Positions 34,152 through 44,855 of a stretch of DNA of 64,000 nucleotides are shown here, one piece after another. The notes beneath the pieces are model-generated. The model saw nothing but the letters and a program-made list of their open reading frames with translations. It was not told the origin of the DNA and made no database searches. The DNA lies in the NCBI GenBank assembly GCA_040830705.1, contig JBFOME010000008.1:62001-126000 (forward strand), in the 5' to 3' direction. This stretch comes from Ruegeria_C sp040830705. Lineage in GTDB: Bacteria > Pseudomonadota > Alphaproteobacteria > Rhodobacterales > Rhodobacteraceae. A program made the position numbers and the translations under genes. How positions within the stretch are numbered: position 1 is the stretch's first letter; each line of letters opens with the position of its first letter.

Positions 34152-34919
34152 TCAGAATCTGTCCTTGCGGGCACGAATTTCGGCAAATACATCCACCGGG
34201 TCGCTGCCGGACATCCCAAGATTCGCCTGAATTTCCGGTTCTTTGGCGCGCAGAAAGGGGTTGGTGACCTTTTCCAGCGACAATTCAGAGGGAACAGTGG
34301 GCCGCCCTGCGGCTCTGGCATCAGATATGTCGGCGATGCGTTTTTTCAATGCTGCATTTTTAGGCTCTATTGTTTCCGCAAACCGGCCATTGGCCTGCGT
34401 GTATTCATGGCCAGAATAGACAATGGTGTCGTCCGGTAGCGCCGCCAGCTTGCTTAATGAGCTCCACATCTGTTCGGGAGTTCCCTCGAACAGCCGCCCA
34501 CAGCCCAGCGCCATTAGGCTGTCTGCTGTGAAAACCGCGTGGCTTGCGGGGATGTAGTAGGCGATATGCCCAACCGTATGCCCTGGCACTTCGATAACTT
34601 GCACATCTTCGCGGGAAAGCGAGAAAACCGTGCCCTCCTGCACCTCCAGATCCAGCTTGGGCAGACGTTGCGCATCTGCCGCCGCGCCGACCACGGTTGC
34701 CCCATAGCGCGCGCGCAGCGCCTCGACCCCATCCACATGGTCCCAGTGGTGATGGGTCAGCCAGATCTGATCGAGCGACCAGCCGCGCCGGTCCAGCTCG
34801 GCCTCGATGGGACCGGCCTCGGGCGCATCGACCAAGGCGGTCAGCCCGCTACCCGGCGCATGAATCAGAAAGGCATAATTGTCGCTGAGGCAGGGGATTG
34901 TGACGATCTCAAGAGGCAT
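34152..34919 (-). CDS. gloB: Hydroxyacylglutathione hydrolase (glyoxalase II)
   Basis: Hydrolyses S-lactoylglutathione to D-lactate and glutathione in methylglyoxal detoxification. The 255 residues carry the metallo-beta-lactamase metal site THHHWDHVDG, PGHTVGHIAYY, FTADSLMALGCGRLFEG and SGHEYTQANGRFA; the C-terminal domain ends PFLRAKEPEI and so on, as in GloB. The start MPLEIVTIP at 34919 has AAAGG before it; 16 residues upstream in the frame are excluded. It is divergent from a methyltransferase gene 61 bases away. Confidence 0.95.
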   Translation of the reverse strand: MPLEIVTIPCLSDNYAFLIHAPGSGLTALVDAPEAGPIEAELDRRGWSLDQIWLTHHHWDHVDGVEALRARYGATVVGAAADAQRLPKLDLEVQEGTVFSLSREDVQVIEVPGHTVGHIAYYIPASHAVFTADSLMALGCGRLFEGTPEQMWSSLSKLAALPDDTIVYSGHEYTQANGRFAETIEPKNAALKKRIADISDARAAGRPTVPSELSLEKVTNPFLRAKEPEIQANLGMSGSDPVDVFAEIRARKDRF

Positions 34920-34980
34920 GGCCTTTTGCCCTTTCATTGCTAGACTGCGCCCAGCTAAGCCGATCAAGCGAGCGCCTGCA

Positions 34981-35715
34981 ATGCATCTGGACGTCCAGGA
35001 TCTGAGGAACTTCTACTATCGCAGCACGCTGGGGCGGGCGGCGCAGGCAGCCATTCGCGGTCGTCTGTTGGAGCTTTGGCCCGAAGCGCACGGCCAGACC
35101 GTGGCGGGCTTCGGTTTCGCGGTGCCGTTATTGCGCCCTTATCTGAAAGAGGCACGGCGGGTGATCGGCCTGATGCCTGGCCCGCAAGGGGTCATGCCCT
35201 GGCCTGCGGGGATGCCCAATGTCTCTGTCCTGTCCGAGGAGACCATGTGGCCGGTCGAGACGGGGCATGTGGACAAGCTGGTTGTGATGCACGGGCTGGA
35301 AACCTCGGAACGGCCGAGCAACGTGCTGGACGAATGCTGGAGGGTTCTGGGTCCGGGAGGCAAGGCGATGTTTATCGTGCCCAACCGCGCCGGGCTTTGG
35401 TCGCGGTCGGACAAGACGCCGTTCGGTTTCGGTCGACCCTACACGTTGGGACAGTTGGAAGCACAACTTAAGGAGCATCATTTTCAGCCCGACGCCCATT
35501 GCTCTGCTCTCTATCAGCCGCCGTCCTTCCGGCGGTTCTGGCTGAAATCCGGGGCGTTGATCGAAAAGACTGGAACACGCCTGCCGACTATCATGGCCGG
35601 AGGGGTTTTCATGGTCGAGGCAAGCAAACGTATCCAGCCGCCCAGTGGCCGCGTCGTCCGCCCCGAGCAAAAGCGCCCAATTCAGGCGTTGGATGGGTTA
35701 CTCAAGCCAGCCTGA
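34981..35715 (+). CDS. SAM-dependent methyltransferase-fold protein beside gloB
   Basis: A 244-residue protein starting MHLDVQDLRNFYYRSTLGRA. The Rossmann-like region is GQTVAGFGFAVPLLRPYL, where the usual motif I GxGxG is degenerate, then VDKLVVMHGLETSERPSNVL and ECWRVLGPGGKAMFIVPNRA, the classical post-II/III motif. The weak glycine motif leaves open whether it binds SAM in the standard way. I recall this protein beside gloB in other Rhodobacteraceae, so the link may be stable. The C-terminal tail is basic. Substrate unknown. Confidence 0.75.
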   Translation: MHLDVQDLRNFYYRSTLGRAAQAAIRGRLLELWPEAHGQTVAGFGFAVPLLRPYLKEARRVIGLMPGPQGVMPWPAGMPNVSVLSEETMWPVETGHVDKLVVMHGLETSERPSNVLDECWRVLGPGGKAMFIVPNRAGLWSRSDKTPFGFGRPYTLGQLEAQLKEHHFQPDAHCSALYQPPSFRRFWLKSGALIEKTGTRLPTIMAGGVFMVEASKRIQPPSGRVVRPEQKRPIQALDGLLKPA

Positions 35716-36018
35716 TTGCAAGTTTGGTCTCAATCTGCGCCCTGGTGGACCAATAAACGTGCAGCAGGAATCGCGAAAAACTGCAATCTCGTAACATTTT
35801 TCTGGCGCAGAGCGGAGGCAAACCGTCACACTTTTCCATAACCCATTGAAAACAGACAATTTGGGGATAAGTGCTCTGCTGTTATATGTATTGCGAGGTT
35901 GTGAACGCTCTGCTACATCCCCCGTGATTTTGATGCCCTGCCGTCCTGGCGGGGTTTTGTCACGCCCCCGGTTTGTCTGACCTGTGCGAATTCGGGGCCA
36001 AGTAGCGGAAGGGTGGAC
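35716..36018 (+). promoter_or_regulatory. Leader and control region of the ATP synthase operon
   Basis: About 300 bases without an ORF. The most promoter-like pair is TTGGGG (35861-35866) and TATATG (35883-35888), spaced 16 bases; TTGAAA at 35846 is another possible -35. Downstream of this promoter and upstream of atpH lies a terminator-like hairpin (35936-35958, listed separately). The region ends with the ribosome site GGAAGG. No gene is seen. Confidence 0.5.
35936..35958 (+). terminator. Terminator-like hairpin in the atp leader (possible attenuator)
   Basis: CCCTGCC (35936-35942) pairs with GGCGGGG (35948-35954), with one G-T pair and a 5-base loop, followed by TTTT. It lies between the likely promoter and atpH. 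The upstream CCCCG at about 35920 could pair with CGGGG of the same stem, an alternative fold of the attenuator kind. It could instead end a short upstream transcript. Confidence 0.5.
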
Positions 36019-36579
36019 GTGTCCGAACCAGCTTCGATTTCCGCCGGCATAGCCGAGCGTTACGCCACCGCGATCTTCGAGATCGCGAAAGAGAACAAGA
36101 ACCTTGATGGCCTGGAAACAGGTGTCACCGATTTGGCCGAAGCACTGGACGCCAGCGCAGACTTGCGCGACCTGATCCAATCGCCCCTGATCTCGCGGGC
36201 TGACCAGGCGGCGGCCATTGGCGCCATTTCCCAAGAGATGAAACTGGACCCGGTGCTGGCCAATGCGCTGGGACTGATGGCGCAAAAGCGCCGTCTGTTC
36301 GTTGTGCCGCAACTGATCGCGGCCCTGCGCGCGGCCCTGGCCGATGAGCGCGGCGAAGTGACCGCCGAGGTGGCGTCGGCCAAGGCGCTGACCAAGACTC
36401 AGATGGAAAAACTGTCCAAGACGCTCGGCGAGCGCGTGGGCAAAACCGTAAGTATCAATGCGACCGTCGATGAAAGCCTTATTGGCGGTCTTGTCGTCAA
36501 AGTGGGCTCGAAGATGATCGACAGCTCGATCCGCTCCAAGCTCAACTCCCTACAGAATGCAATGAAAGAGGTCGGATAG
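36019..36579 (+). CDS. atpH: F1 ATP synthase delta subunit
   Basis: Peripheral-stalk subunit (OSCP in mitochondria) linking F1 to the b subunits. About 186 residues, with the helical N-terminal ISAGIAERYATAIFEIAKEN and a C-terminal domain ending VKVGSKMIDSSIRSKLNSLQ, the family signature. I prefer GTG 36019 (VSEPASI): the in-frame GTG at 36013 overlaps the GGAAGGG ribosome site. First gene of atpHAGDC; the F0 genes are not in the window, as usual for alphaproteobacteria where they are separate. Confidence 0.95.
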   Translation: MSEPASISAGIAERYATAIFEIAKENKNLDGLETGVTDLAEALDASADLRDLIQSPLISRADQAAAIGAISQEMKLDPVLANALGLMAQKRRLFVVPQLIAALRAALADERGEVTAEVASAKALTKTQMEKLSKTLGERVGKTVSINATVDESLIGGLVVKVGSKMIDSSIRSKLNSLQNAMKEVG

Positions 36580-38118
<1,539 letters not shown>

Positions 38119-38130
38119 GGAGACGCGGCA

Positions 38131-39006
38131 ATGCCAAGTCTTAAGGACCTTAAAAACAGGATCGAGTCGGTCAAATCGACCCGTAAGATCACCAAGGCCA
38201 TGCAGATGGTCGCGGCCGCAAAACTGCGCCGCGCCCAGGAAGCGGCCGAGTCCTCGCGCCCTTATGCCGAGCGGTTCAACACCGTGATGGCGGGGCTGGC
38301 GGCCTCGGTCGGCGGCAGCGACAGCGCGCCGATGCTGCTGCGTGGCACTGGCAAGGATGACGTGCACCTGCTGGTCGTCATGACCGCAGAGCGCGGGTTG
38401 TGCGGCGGCTTCAATTCGAGCATCGCCAAGCTGGCCCGCGTGAAGGCTGAAGAACTGCGTGCCAAAGGCAAGACCGTCAAGGTTTTGACCGTCGGCAAAA
38501 AGGGCCGCGACGCGCTCAAGCGCGATCTTGGCGAGCTCTTTGTCGGGCATGTGGATCTGAGCGAGGTGAAACGTCTGGGCTATACCAATGCGCAGGACAT
38601 TGCGCGCGACGTTCTTGGCCGCTTTGATGCGGGCGAGTTCGACGTGGCGACAATCTTCTTCGCCAAGTTCCAGAACGTGGTGACCCAGATCCCGACCGCA
38701 CAACAGATCATCCCCGCCGCCTTTGACGAGGTCGAGGGCGACGATGCTGGCACGCTTTATGATTACGAACCCAGCGAAGAGGCCATCCTGGCCGACTTGC
38801 TGCCCAAGGGGGTCGCAACCGCGATCTTCTCGGCCCTGCTTGAAAACGGTGCCTCGGAACAGGGTGCCCGGATGAGCGCGATGGACAACGCGACCCGCAA
38901 CGCGGGTGAGATGATCGACAAGCTGACCATCCAGTTCAACCGCTCGCGTCAGGCCGTGATCACAAACGAGCTGATTGAAATCATTTCCGGCGCCGAAGCG
39001 CTGTAG
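38131..39006 (+). CDS. atpG: F1 ATP synthase gamma subunit
   Basis: The rotor shaft of F1. In 291 residues the N-terminal coil is MPSLKDLKNRIESVKSTRKI with TKAMQMVAAAKLRRAQ, the middle domain VVMTAERGLCGGFNSSIAKL, and the C-terminal coil signature SERMSAM-like ARMSAMDNATRNAGEMIDKL. AAGGAGACG precedes the start, 12 bases after atpA. Confidence 0.97.
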   Translation: MPSLKDLKNRIESVKSTRKITKAMQMVAAAKLRRAQEAAESSRPYAERFNTVMAGLAASVGGSDSAPMLLRGTGKDDVHLLVVMTAERGLCGGFNSSIAKLARVKAEELRAKGKTVKVLTVGKKGRDALKRDLGELFVGHVDLSEVKRLGYTNAQDIARDVLGRFDAGEFDVATIFFAKFQNVVTQIPTAQQIIPAAFDEVEGDDAGTLYDYEPSEEAILADLLPKGVATAIFSALLENGASEQGARMSAMDNATRNAGEMIDKLTIQFNRSRQAVITNELIEIISGAEAL

Positions 39007-39026
39007 AGACAAACCGGAGACGAAAC

Positions 39027-40451
<1,425 letters not shown>

Positions 40452-40463
40452 GGAGTAAACCTG

Positions 40464-40874
40464 ATGGCAAACACAATGCAATTCGACCTCGTCAGCCCGG
40501 AACGGAGCCTCGCTTCGTTCCCGGTCAGCGCGGTCCAGATCCCCGGCGCGGATGGGGACATGACGGCAATGCCCGATCATGCCCCCACCATCACCACGCT
40601 GCGTCCCGGTATCCTGAAGGCCGACGGGCCCGATGGCAGCGCCGAGTTTCTAGTGACCGGCGGGTTTGCCCAGATCAACGCTGATGCCATGTCGGTTCTG
40701 GCCGAAAAAGCCATCCCGGTGGGCGAAGTGACCCGGGCGCATCTGGACGAGATGATCGCCGAAGCGCGCGCCTCGCATCAGGCGGCTGTTGACCAGGGTC
40801 ATCACTCCATCGTTGACGAAGCGGCCAAACTGCTGGCCGATATGGAGGCCCTGGGCACCCATATGAGCCTGTGA
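40464..40874 (+). CDS. atpC: F1 ATP synthase epsilon subunit
   Basis: A 136-residue regulatory subunit: an N-terminal beta-sandwich (MQFDLVSPERSLASFPVSAV, GDMTAMPDHAPTITTLRPGI) and a short helical C-terminus (DEMIAEARASHQAAVDQGHH). AAGGAG precedes the ATG. Last gene of the operon; a strong terminator follows 25 bases after its stop. Confidence 0.95.
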   Translation: MANTMQFDLVSPERSLASFPVSAVQIPGADGDMTAMPDHAPTITTLRPGILKADGPDGSAEFLVTGGFAQINADAMSVLAEKAIPVGEVTRAHLDEMIAEARASHQAAVDQGHHSIVDEAAKLLADMEALGTHMSL

Positions 40875-40899
40875 CATGGGCTTTGACTAGTCTCTGAAG

Positions 40900-40930
40900 A
40901 TGGCCGGTTCCCTCTGGAGCCGGCCATTTT
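40900..40930 (+). terminator. Rho-independent terminator of the atp operon
   Basis: ATGGCCGG (40900-40907) pairs with CCGGCCAT (40920-40927), extended inwards by TCC/GGA around CTCT, and followed by TTTT. It is perfect in its outer 8 base pairs. Confidence 0.9.
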
Positions 40931-40994
40931 GTTTCCTTGGAATTGACGATTTCCGTCTTTAGTGTCCAGCGGAAGCAGTAACTTAGTTGACGTG

Positions 40995-41345
40995 ATGCAG
41001 ATTTTTTCAACCCACCCAGTGGGCATTCTACAGGGCGAGCTTGGCTTGTTCTCGGATTTCGAGAATGGCGGCGAGATGTGGACCGGCAATGGCCCACGTG
41101 AGCGTCGCGCCAAAGTTCGGTTCCCCGAGCCGTTCCGGTCCGTTCCCGCCGTACAACTGAGTATGTCGCTTTGGGACTTCGACACCAACACGGCAATGCG
41201 GGCTGAATTGAAGGCACAGAATGTCACCGAGCACGGGTTCGACGCGGTCTTCCGGACTTGGGCCGATACACGGGTTGCGCGCCTGCGAGTGGCCTGGACT
41301 GCGATCGGCGATGTGCCGCATGACGATGACTGGGAAGTCTATTGA
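40995..41345 (+). CDS. H-type lectin domain protein
   Basis: A 116-residue single-domain protein: GEMWTGNGPRERRAKVRFPE, then SVPAVQLSMSLWDFDTNTAM, NVTEHGFDAVFRTWADTRVA and LRVAWTAIG. This is the H_lectin layout of Helix pomatia agglutinin-like domains, which trimerise and bind N-acetylgalactosamine in animals and slime moulds. No signal peptide is visible, so it may be cytoplasmic or exported another way. I chose the ATG at 40995 (MQIFSTHPVGILQGEL); an in-frame GTG at 40962 would add 11 residues. It follows the atp terminator and stands alone. Ligand unknown. Confidence 0.82.
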   Translation: MQIFSTHPVGILQGELGLFSDFENGGEMWTGNGPRERRAKVRFPEPFRSVPAVQLSMSLWDFDTNTAMRAELKAQNVTEHGFDAVFRTWADTRVARLRVAWTAIGDVPHDDDWEVY

Positions 41346-41611
41346 CCCAGCGGGGAGTTGTCCGAACCGTTTGGCAAGTTTCTTCGTTGCTTAGGCACCC
41401 AGGGTGGAACCCGCGAGGATTGCTTCGAAACGCCGTTCACTACAGCGAATTCCCAAAACCTGTCTGCGGCGAGAAACTCTGGTGGTTCTACGCACCGGAC
41501 AATCCCATAAGCATTGCTGCACTCTCAAACCTTCCACCGCCACAAGTGCAGGTTCGGGTGGCTTGGATTTTTTGCTGGGCAACTGCCCAACAATACGAGG
41601 CCAGTGCCGGT

Positions 41612-41755
41612 TTAGCCCCGCTCCAGTCGGGATGGGATCGCCAGGTCTTCTCGTTGATGGGCGCGATTACGCCGGATGTCGCGTGCTCGGATACGCAGCT
41701 GCCCGTATAGCCCTAGTGCAATTGTCGCCAATGCTGCCAGAAATACCTCAAACAT
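41612..41755 (-). CDS. Small single-span membrane ORF (47 aa) after the response regulator
   Basis: The ATG at 41755 lies 3 bases beyond the response regulator stop and the frame runs 47 codons to TAA. The peptide starts MFEVFLAALATIALGLYGQL, a membrane-spanning helix, followed by a highly basic tail (RIRARDIRRNRAHQREDL). AAAGGCG at the end of the regulator gene, about 10 bases ahead, could serve as ribosome site, or translation may be coupled. I do not recognise a family. The competing plus-strand frames here look like shadows. Confidence 0.45.
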   Translation of the reverse strand: MFEVFLAALATIALGLYGQLRIRARDIRRNRAHQREDLAIPSRLERG

Positions 41756-41758
41756 GGC

Positions 41759-42478
41759 TCATATCGCCTTTCTGTCCTGTAGACGTTGCTGCACGAGCCC
41801 GGCCAGCCGGGCGGCGTCGCTCGTAACCGGCGCGCCGCGGGCGCGGGCGCGGACCAGCCGGTCGGCCGCATCGGCCAAGGCGGCATCCTGCACGCTATGG
41901 GCCACGCCGCGCACGAATTGCGCCACGTAGTCCAACATCTTGTCATCGGCTTCCTCGGTCATGACGGTCGCTGCATGGGCCATGTCATCGTGATAAGCGA
42001 CGCGATCGGGTTCGACTGTTTCGTTGCTGACGGCCACGAGCGGCGGAAAGTGCCTGTCGGTAGGCATGCGGGACAGCACCGCGTTCTGGAAGGCACCCAG
42101 AGAATGCACTGGTTTGGCGAGAAACCCGTCAGCCCCGGCCGCGAGTGCCAGCACTTCGCCTTGATCATCGCCGGAGATACCGAGGATTACTGGTACCCGC
42201 GGCATTGAATCGGCCAGTTCCGCGATCAGGTCAGCCCCCGACCCGTCGGGCAGCCCCAAATCAACGATCAGGCAGGACGGGCGATAGACCCGCAGATGCC
42301 GCCGTGCCGATTTCAGATTGTCCGCCCGCCTGATACGCGCCCCGCTGCGCAGACAGAGAAGGCGCATCGCCTCGCAGGCGTAGCGGCTGTCCTCAACAAC
42401 CAGAATGGTCAGGCCCACCAGCGGCCGGTCAACGGTGGGTGTGACATGGGCGGTGGCAAAGGGATCCGAATCGTCCAT
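41759..42478 (-). CDS. Single-domain response regulator with unassigned helical C-terminus
   Basis: A 239-residue protein. The receiver domain occupies about residues 22-130: acidic pair in ILVVEDSRYA, phospho-acceptor Asp73 in CLIVDLGLPDGSG, and Lys122 in GFLAKPVHS. The remaining 110 residues (MLDYVAQFVRGVAHSVQDAA and so on) are helical and contain no recognisable DNA-binding or enzymatic output motif. The start at 42478 is set by GAGAGGAG upstream. No histidine kinase is in the window, so it is an orphan; it may pass phosphate to or interact with a partner elsewhere. Confidence 0.85.
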   Translation of the reverse strand: MDDSDPFATAHVTPTVDRPLVGLTILVVEDSRYACEAMRLLCLRSGARIRRADNLKSARRHLRVYRPSCLIVDLGLPDGSGADLIAELADSMPRVPVILGISGDDQGEVLALAAGADGFLAKPVHSLGAFQNAVLSRMPTDRHFPPLVAVSNETVEPDRVAYHDDMAHAATVMTEEADDKMLDYVAQFVRGVAHSVQDAALADAADRLVRARARGAPVTSDAARLAGLVQQRLQDRKAI

Positions 42479-42615
42479 GGTGAAACTCCTCTCAGCAGAC
42501 ACAGGCAACGCTAGGTCATGGTGGCTAATGCGGAGTTAATGCCGCACCTGCCGCTCTTGCCCTTTTGCGCGTTGCGTGCTCAAAACCGTCCAACCGCGCA
42601 ATGAGGAGACCCGCC

Positions 42616-43020
42616 ATGATTGGCCGACTGAACCACGTAGCCATCGCTGTCCCGGACCTGGAAGCCGCGTCCGAGCAGTATCGCAGCGCTCTGGGCGCCA
42701 AGGTGGGCGCGCCGCAGGACGAACCCGATCACGGGGTGACTGTCGTGTTCATCGAATTACCCAATACCAAGATCGAGTTGCTCTACCCGTTGGGCGAGGA
42801 CAGCCCGATCAATGGATTTCTGGAAAAGAACCCGGCGGGTGGCATCCATCATGTCTGCTACGAGGTCGAGGATATCATCGCGGCACGCGACCACCTGAAA
42901 GAGACCGGTGCGCGGGTGCTGGGCTCGGGCGAACCCAAAATCGGTGCCCATGGCAAGCCGGTTCTGTTCCTGCATCCCAAGGACTTCAACGGCTGTCTGG
43001 TAGAACTGGAACAGGTCTGA
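42616..43020 (+). CDS. mce: Methylmalonyl-CoA epimerase
   Basis: Interconverts (2R)- and (2S)-methylmalonyl-CoA in propionate degradation. The 134 residues form the usual glyoxalase/VOC fold: metal ligands in RLNHVAIAVPDLEAA, PDHGVTVVFIELP, GGIHHVCYEVEDI and a C-terminal Glu in CLVELEQV. The ATG at 42616 has GAGGAG 9 bases before it; the longer open frame upstream is not homologous-looking. Co-oriented with the DUF1467 gene, a frequent pair in alphaproteobacteria. Confidence 0.92.
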   Translation: MIGRLNHVAIAVPDLEAASEQYRSALGAKVGAPQDEPDHGVTVVFIELPNTKIELLYPLGEDSPINGFLEKNPAGGIHHVCYEVEDIIAARDHLKETGARVLGSGEPKIGAHGKPVLFLHPKDFNGCLVELEQV

Positions 43021-43059
43021 GCCTGAAAAGCTCATCTCGACAGGAAAGGACGCGACCAC

Positions 43060-43335
43060 ATGGGCATCACATCCGGCATCGTGCTTTATGCGGTGATCTG
43101 GTTCATGACCTTTCTCGTCGTGCTGCCGATCCGTATCAAGACCCAGGGCGATCTGGGTGACATTGTTCCGGGGACCCATGCGGGTGCGCCGGAACAACAT
43201 CACCTGAAGAAAAAGGCCTGGATCACCACCGGCGTGGCGGCCATCCTTTGGGCCATCATCGCCGGAATCATCCTGTCCGGCGTGATCAGCATCAGCGATT
43301 TCGACTGGACCAAGAACCTGCCGCCGATCGAATAG
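43060..43335 (+). CDS. DUF1467 family small membrane protein
   Basis: A 91-residue protein with two membrane helices (GIVLYAVIWFMTFLVVLPIR and TTGVAAILWAIIAGIILSGV) around a hydrophilic loop, matching DUF1467. AGGAAAGG precedes the ATG. It lies 39 bases after mce. Function unknown. Confidence 0.85.
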   Translation: MGITSGIVLYAVIWFMTFLVVLPIRIKTQGDLGDIVPGTHAGAPEQHHLKKKAWITTGVAAILWAIIAGIILSGVISISDFDWTKNLPPIE

Positions 43336-43349
43336 GTCTGCAGCCTGGG

Positions 43350-44045
43350 TTAGCGCGTCTTACCTAGTGCGTGGTAGATATGGGTAAAGGTTGCAGCCCC
43401 AAGAACGGGGATCAGCAGGTTCACCAGGGGCACCGACAAGGGGATCGCCATCAGCGTTCCGGCCAGCCAGATCGTACTCGTATGGCGCGCGCGCAGCTCA
43501 TAGGCTTTCTCGCGGCCTAGCCTGCGCATGGCGGCGAGCGTGAAGTATTCCCGCCCCAGCAGGAAGCCGTTCAGCCCCCAGAAAATGAACGGTGCCAGTG
43601 GTGTGAATATCACATAGAGGATCAGCGCCAGGATATTGGCAACGATCAGAATGCCCATGAAACTAAGTGAATCCCGGATCGCTTCCGAAACGGGAGCCTT
43701 TGGAATCTGCGGCAGGGTGGGATAGTGCCGGTCCTCGACAGCTTGGGCCACCTCGTCAAGAAAGAGCGATGTAATGGCAGACGCGACCGGTACCATCAGA
43801 AATACTGGCAGGATCAGTACCAGGACGATGCCGGAATAGTTCAGCACGTCGTTCAACCACGGCACCGCGCCGACAAAGGGCAGGGATATCTCACTGCCCG
43901 ACAGCCAGTTGATCAGCCAGATCGCGGCGATACAAGCGGCGATCAGCAGGGCAATGGTCAAGCCCACCCCGCGCAGCAGCACACCGCGAAATCTTGGGTC
44001 TCCTATCTGTCCGAGGGCCAGAAAGAAGGAATTCAGAATCATCAT
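43350..44045 (-). CDS. EI24 domain (CysZ-like) membrane protein
   Basis: A 231-residue inner-membrane protein with about five to six helices and the EI24/CysZ-type features SLFLDEVAQAVEDRHYP, FIFWGLNGFLLGREYFTLAA and ARHTSTIWLAGTLMAIPLSV. E. coli CysZ is a sulfate transporter; alphaproteobacterial EI24 proteins are uncharacterised, so sulfate uptake is only a possibility. The ATG at 44045 overlaps the nitroreductase stop by 4 bases, so the two form an operon. Confidence 0.82.
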   Translation of the reverse strand: MMILNSFFLALGQIGDPRFRGVLLRGVGLTIALLIAACIAAIWLINWLSGSEISLPFVGAVPWLNDVLNYSGIVLVLILPVFLMVPVASAITSLFLDEVAQAVEDRHYPTLPQIPKAPVSEAIRDSLSFMGILIVANILALILYVIFTPLAPFIFWGLNGFLLGREYFTLAAMRRLGREKAYELRARHTSTIWLAGTLMAIPLSVPLVNLLIPVLGAATFTHIYHALGKTR

Positions 44046-44620
44046 TGCGAGACCCAATCAGTGATCGCATCCAGATCGGGGCGCGGGCGTTCTGGCGGTT
44101 TACTGCCTTCTGTCGCGATATGAATGAAGCCCGCAATGCGTTCGTTTTCCGCCAGCCCAAAGCCGGCCTCGCAGAATCCTCGATCATGCGATGGCCACCC
44201 GCTGAGCCAATTGGCCCCCCAGCCCGATGCCAGAGCCGCGTTCAGCAGTGCCAGGCAGACTGCGCCCGTAGAATAGCTCTGCTCGATTGCGGGGATCTTC
44301 TCCGAAGGTTTCTGAACCTCGATCACTGCCACGGCCAGAATGCCCTGATCAAATTGGCTGCGGCCTTTGGCGATATCCTCATCGGATTTGCCCAGGGCCT
44401 TGCCCCGTTCTTCGACCAGATCCGCGAGCCGGGGCATTGCACCCTGTTGCAGCACGACAAAGCGCCACGGTTCCAGTTTGCCGTGATCGGGACTGCGGGC
44501 GGCGGCGGTCAGCAGTGGCATCAGCGCTTCGCGCGTAGGTCCGGGGGCGACAAGCGTTTTGGCCGGGCGCGAACGGCGGGACAACAGGAATTTAAGCGCG
44601 GTTTGGTCGTTCTGGGGCAT
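44042..44620 (-). CDS. Nitroreductase family protein (YdjA-like)
   Basis: A 192-residue FMN-dependent oxidoreductase of the short YdjA-type: LKFLLSRRSRPAKTLVAPGP (the FMN phosphate RRS motif), AARSPDHGKLEPWRFVVLQQ, and the C-terminal GWGANWLSGWPSHDRGFCEA. Physiological substrate unknown; homologues reduce nitroaromatics or quinones with NADPH. A perfect palindrome abuts its start codon (44621-44639), suggesting specific transcriptional control. First gene of a pair with the EI24 protein. Confidence 0.88.
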   Translation of the reverse strand: MPQNDQTALKFLLSRRSRPAKTLVAPGPTREALMPLLTAAARSPDHGKLEPWRFVVLQQGAMPRLADLVEERGKALGKSDEDIAKGRSQFDQGILAVAVIEVQKPSEKIPAIEQSYSTGAVCLALLNAALASGWGANWLSGWPSHDRGFCEAGFGLAENERIAGFIHIATEGSKPPERPRPDLDAITDWVSQ

Positions 44621-44639
44621 ATGTAAACTCTCTTTACAT
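44621..44639 (-). promoter_or_regulatory. Perfect operator-like palindrome at the nitroreductase start
   Basis: ATGTAAA (44621-44627) and TTTACAT (44633-44639) form a 7-bp perfect inverted repeat with a 5-base spacer, directly adjoining the nitroreductase ATG. It resembles operators of dimeric repressors; the TGTAAA/TTTACA half-sites also recall TyrR boxes, but those have a 6-base spacer. A repressor bound here would block transcription from any upstream promoter. Confidence 0.55.
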
Positions 44640-44855
44640 CCGTTTCTGCTATCTCGGTCACGCCGTGCAGGGTTTCAAGGGCAATCTGGTCGCACCTTGC
44701 ATTAAATCGGCCGGGTTTGCCTGCTCAACCAGACCAAGGTGCCTGCCGAGGGGAAGCCCAGAGGCGAAGACATGGTCAATCTGATTGAACCGGCGATTTT
44801 TTGGCTGAGATCGCTTCGTGCGTCACATCCATGATGGCGCACAAATAGACCTTCG

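Noticed and set aside
41560..41595. Hairpin GGGCA/TGCCC next to six T as a terminator
   Set aside because: The T-tract precedes the hairpin on the plus strand and becomes an A-tract after it on the minus strand, so the order is wrong for termination.
41342..41710. 122-residue plus-strand frame after the H-type lectin gene
   Set aside because: Composition is shadow-like (many Pro, Trp, Cys without pattern), no ribosome site, and it overlaps the better-supported minus-strand small ORF.
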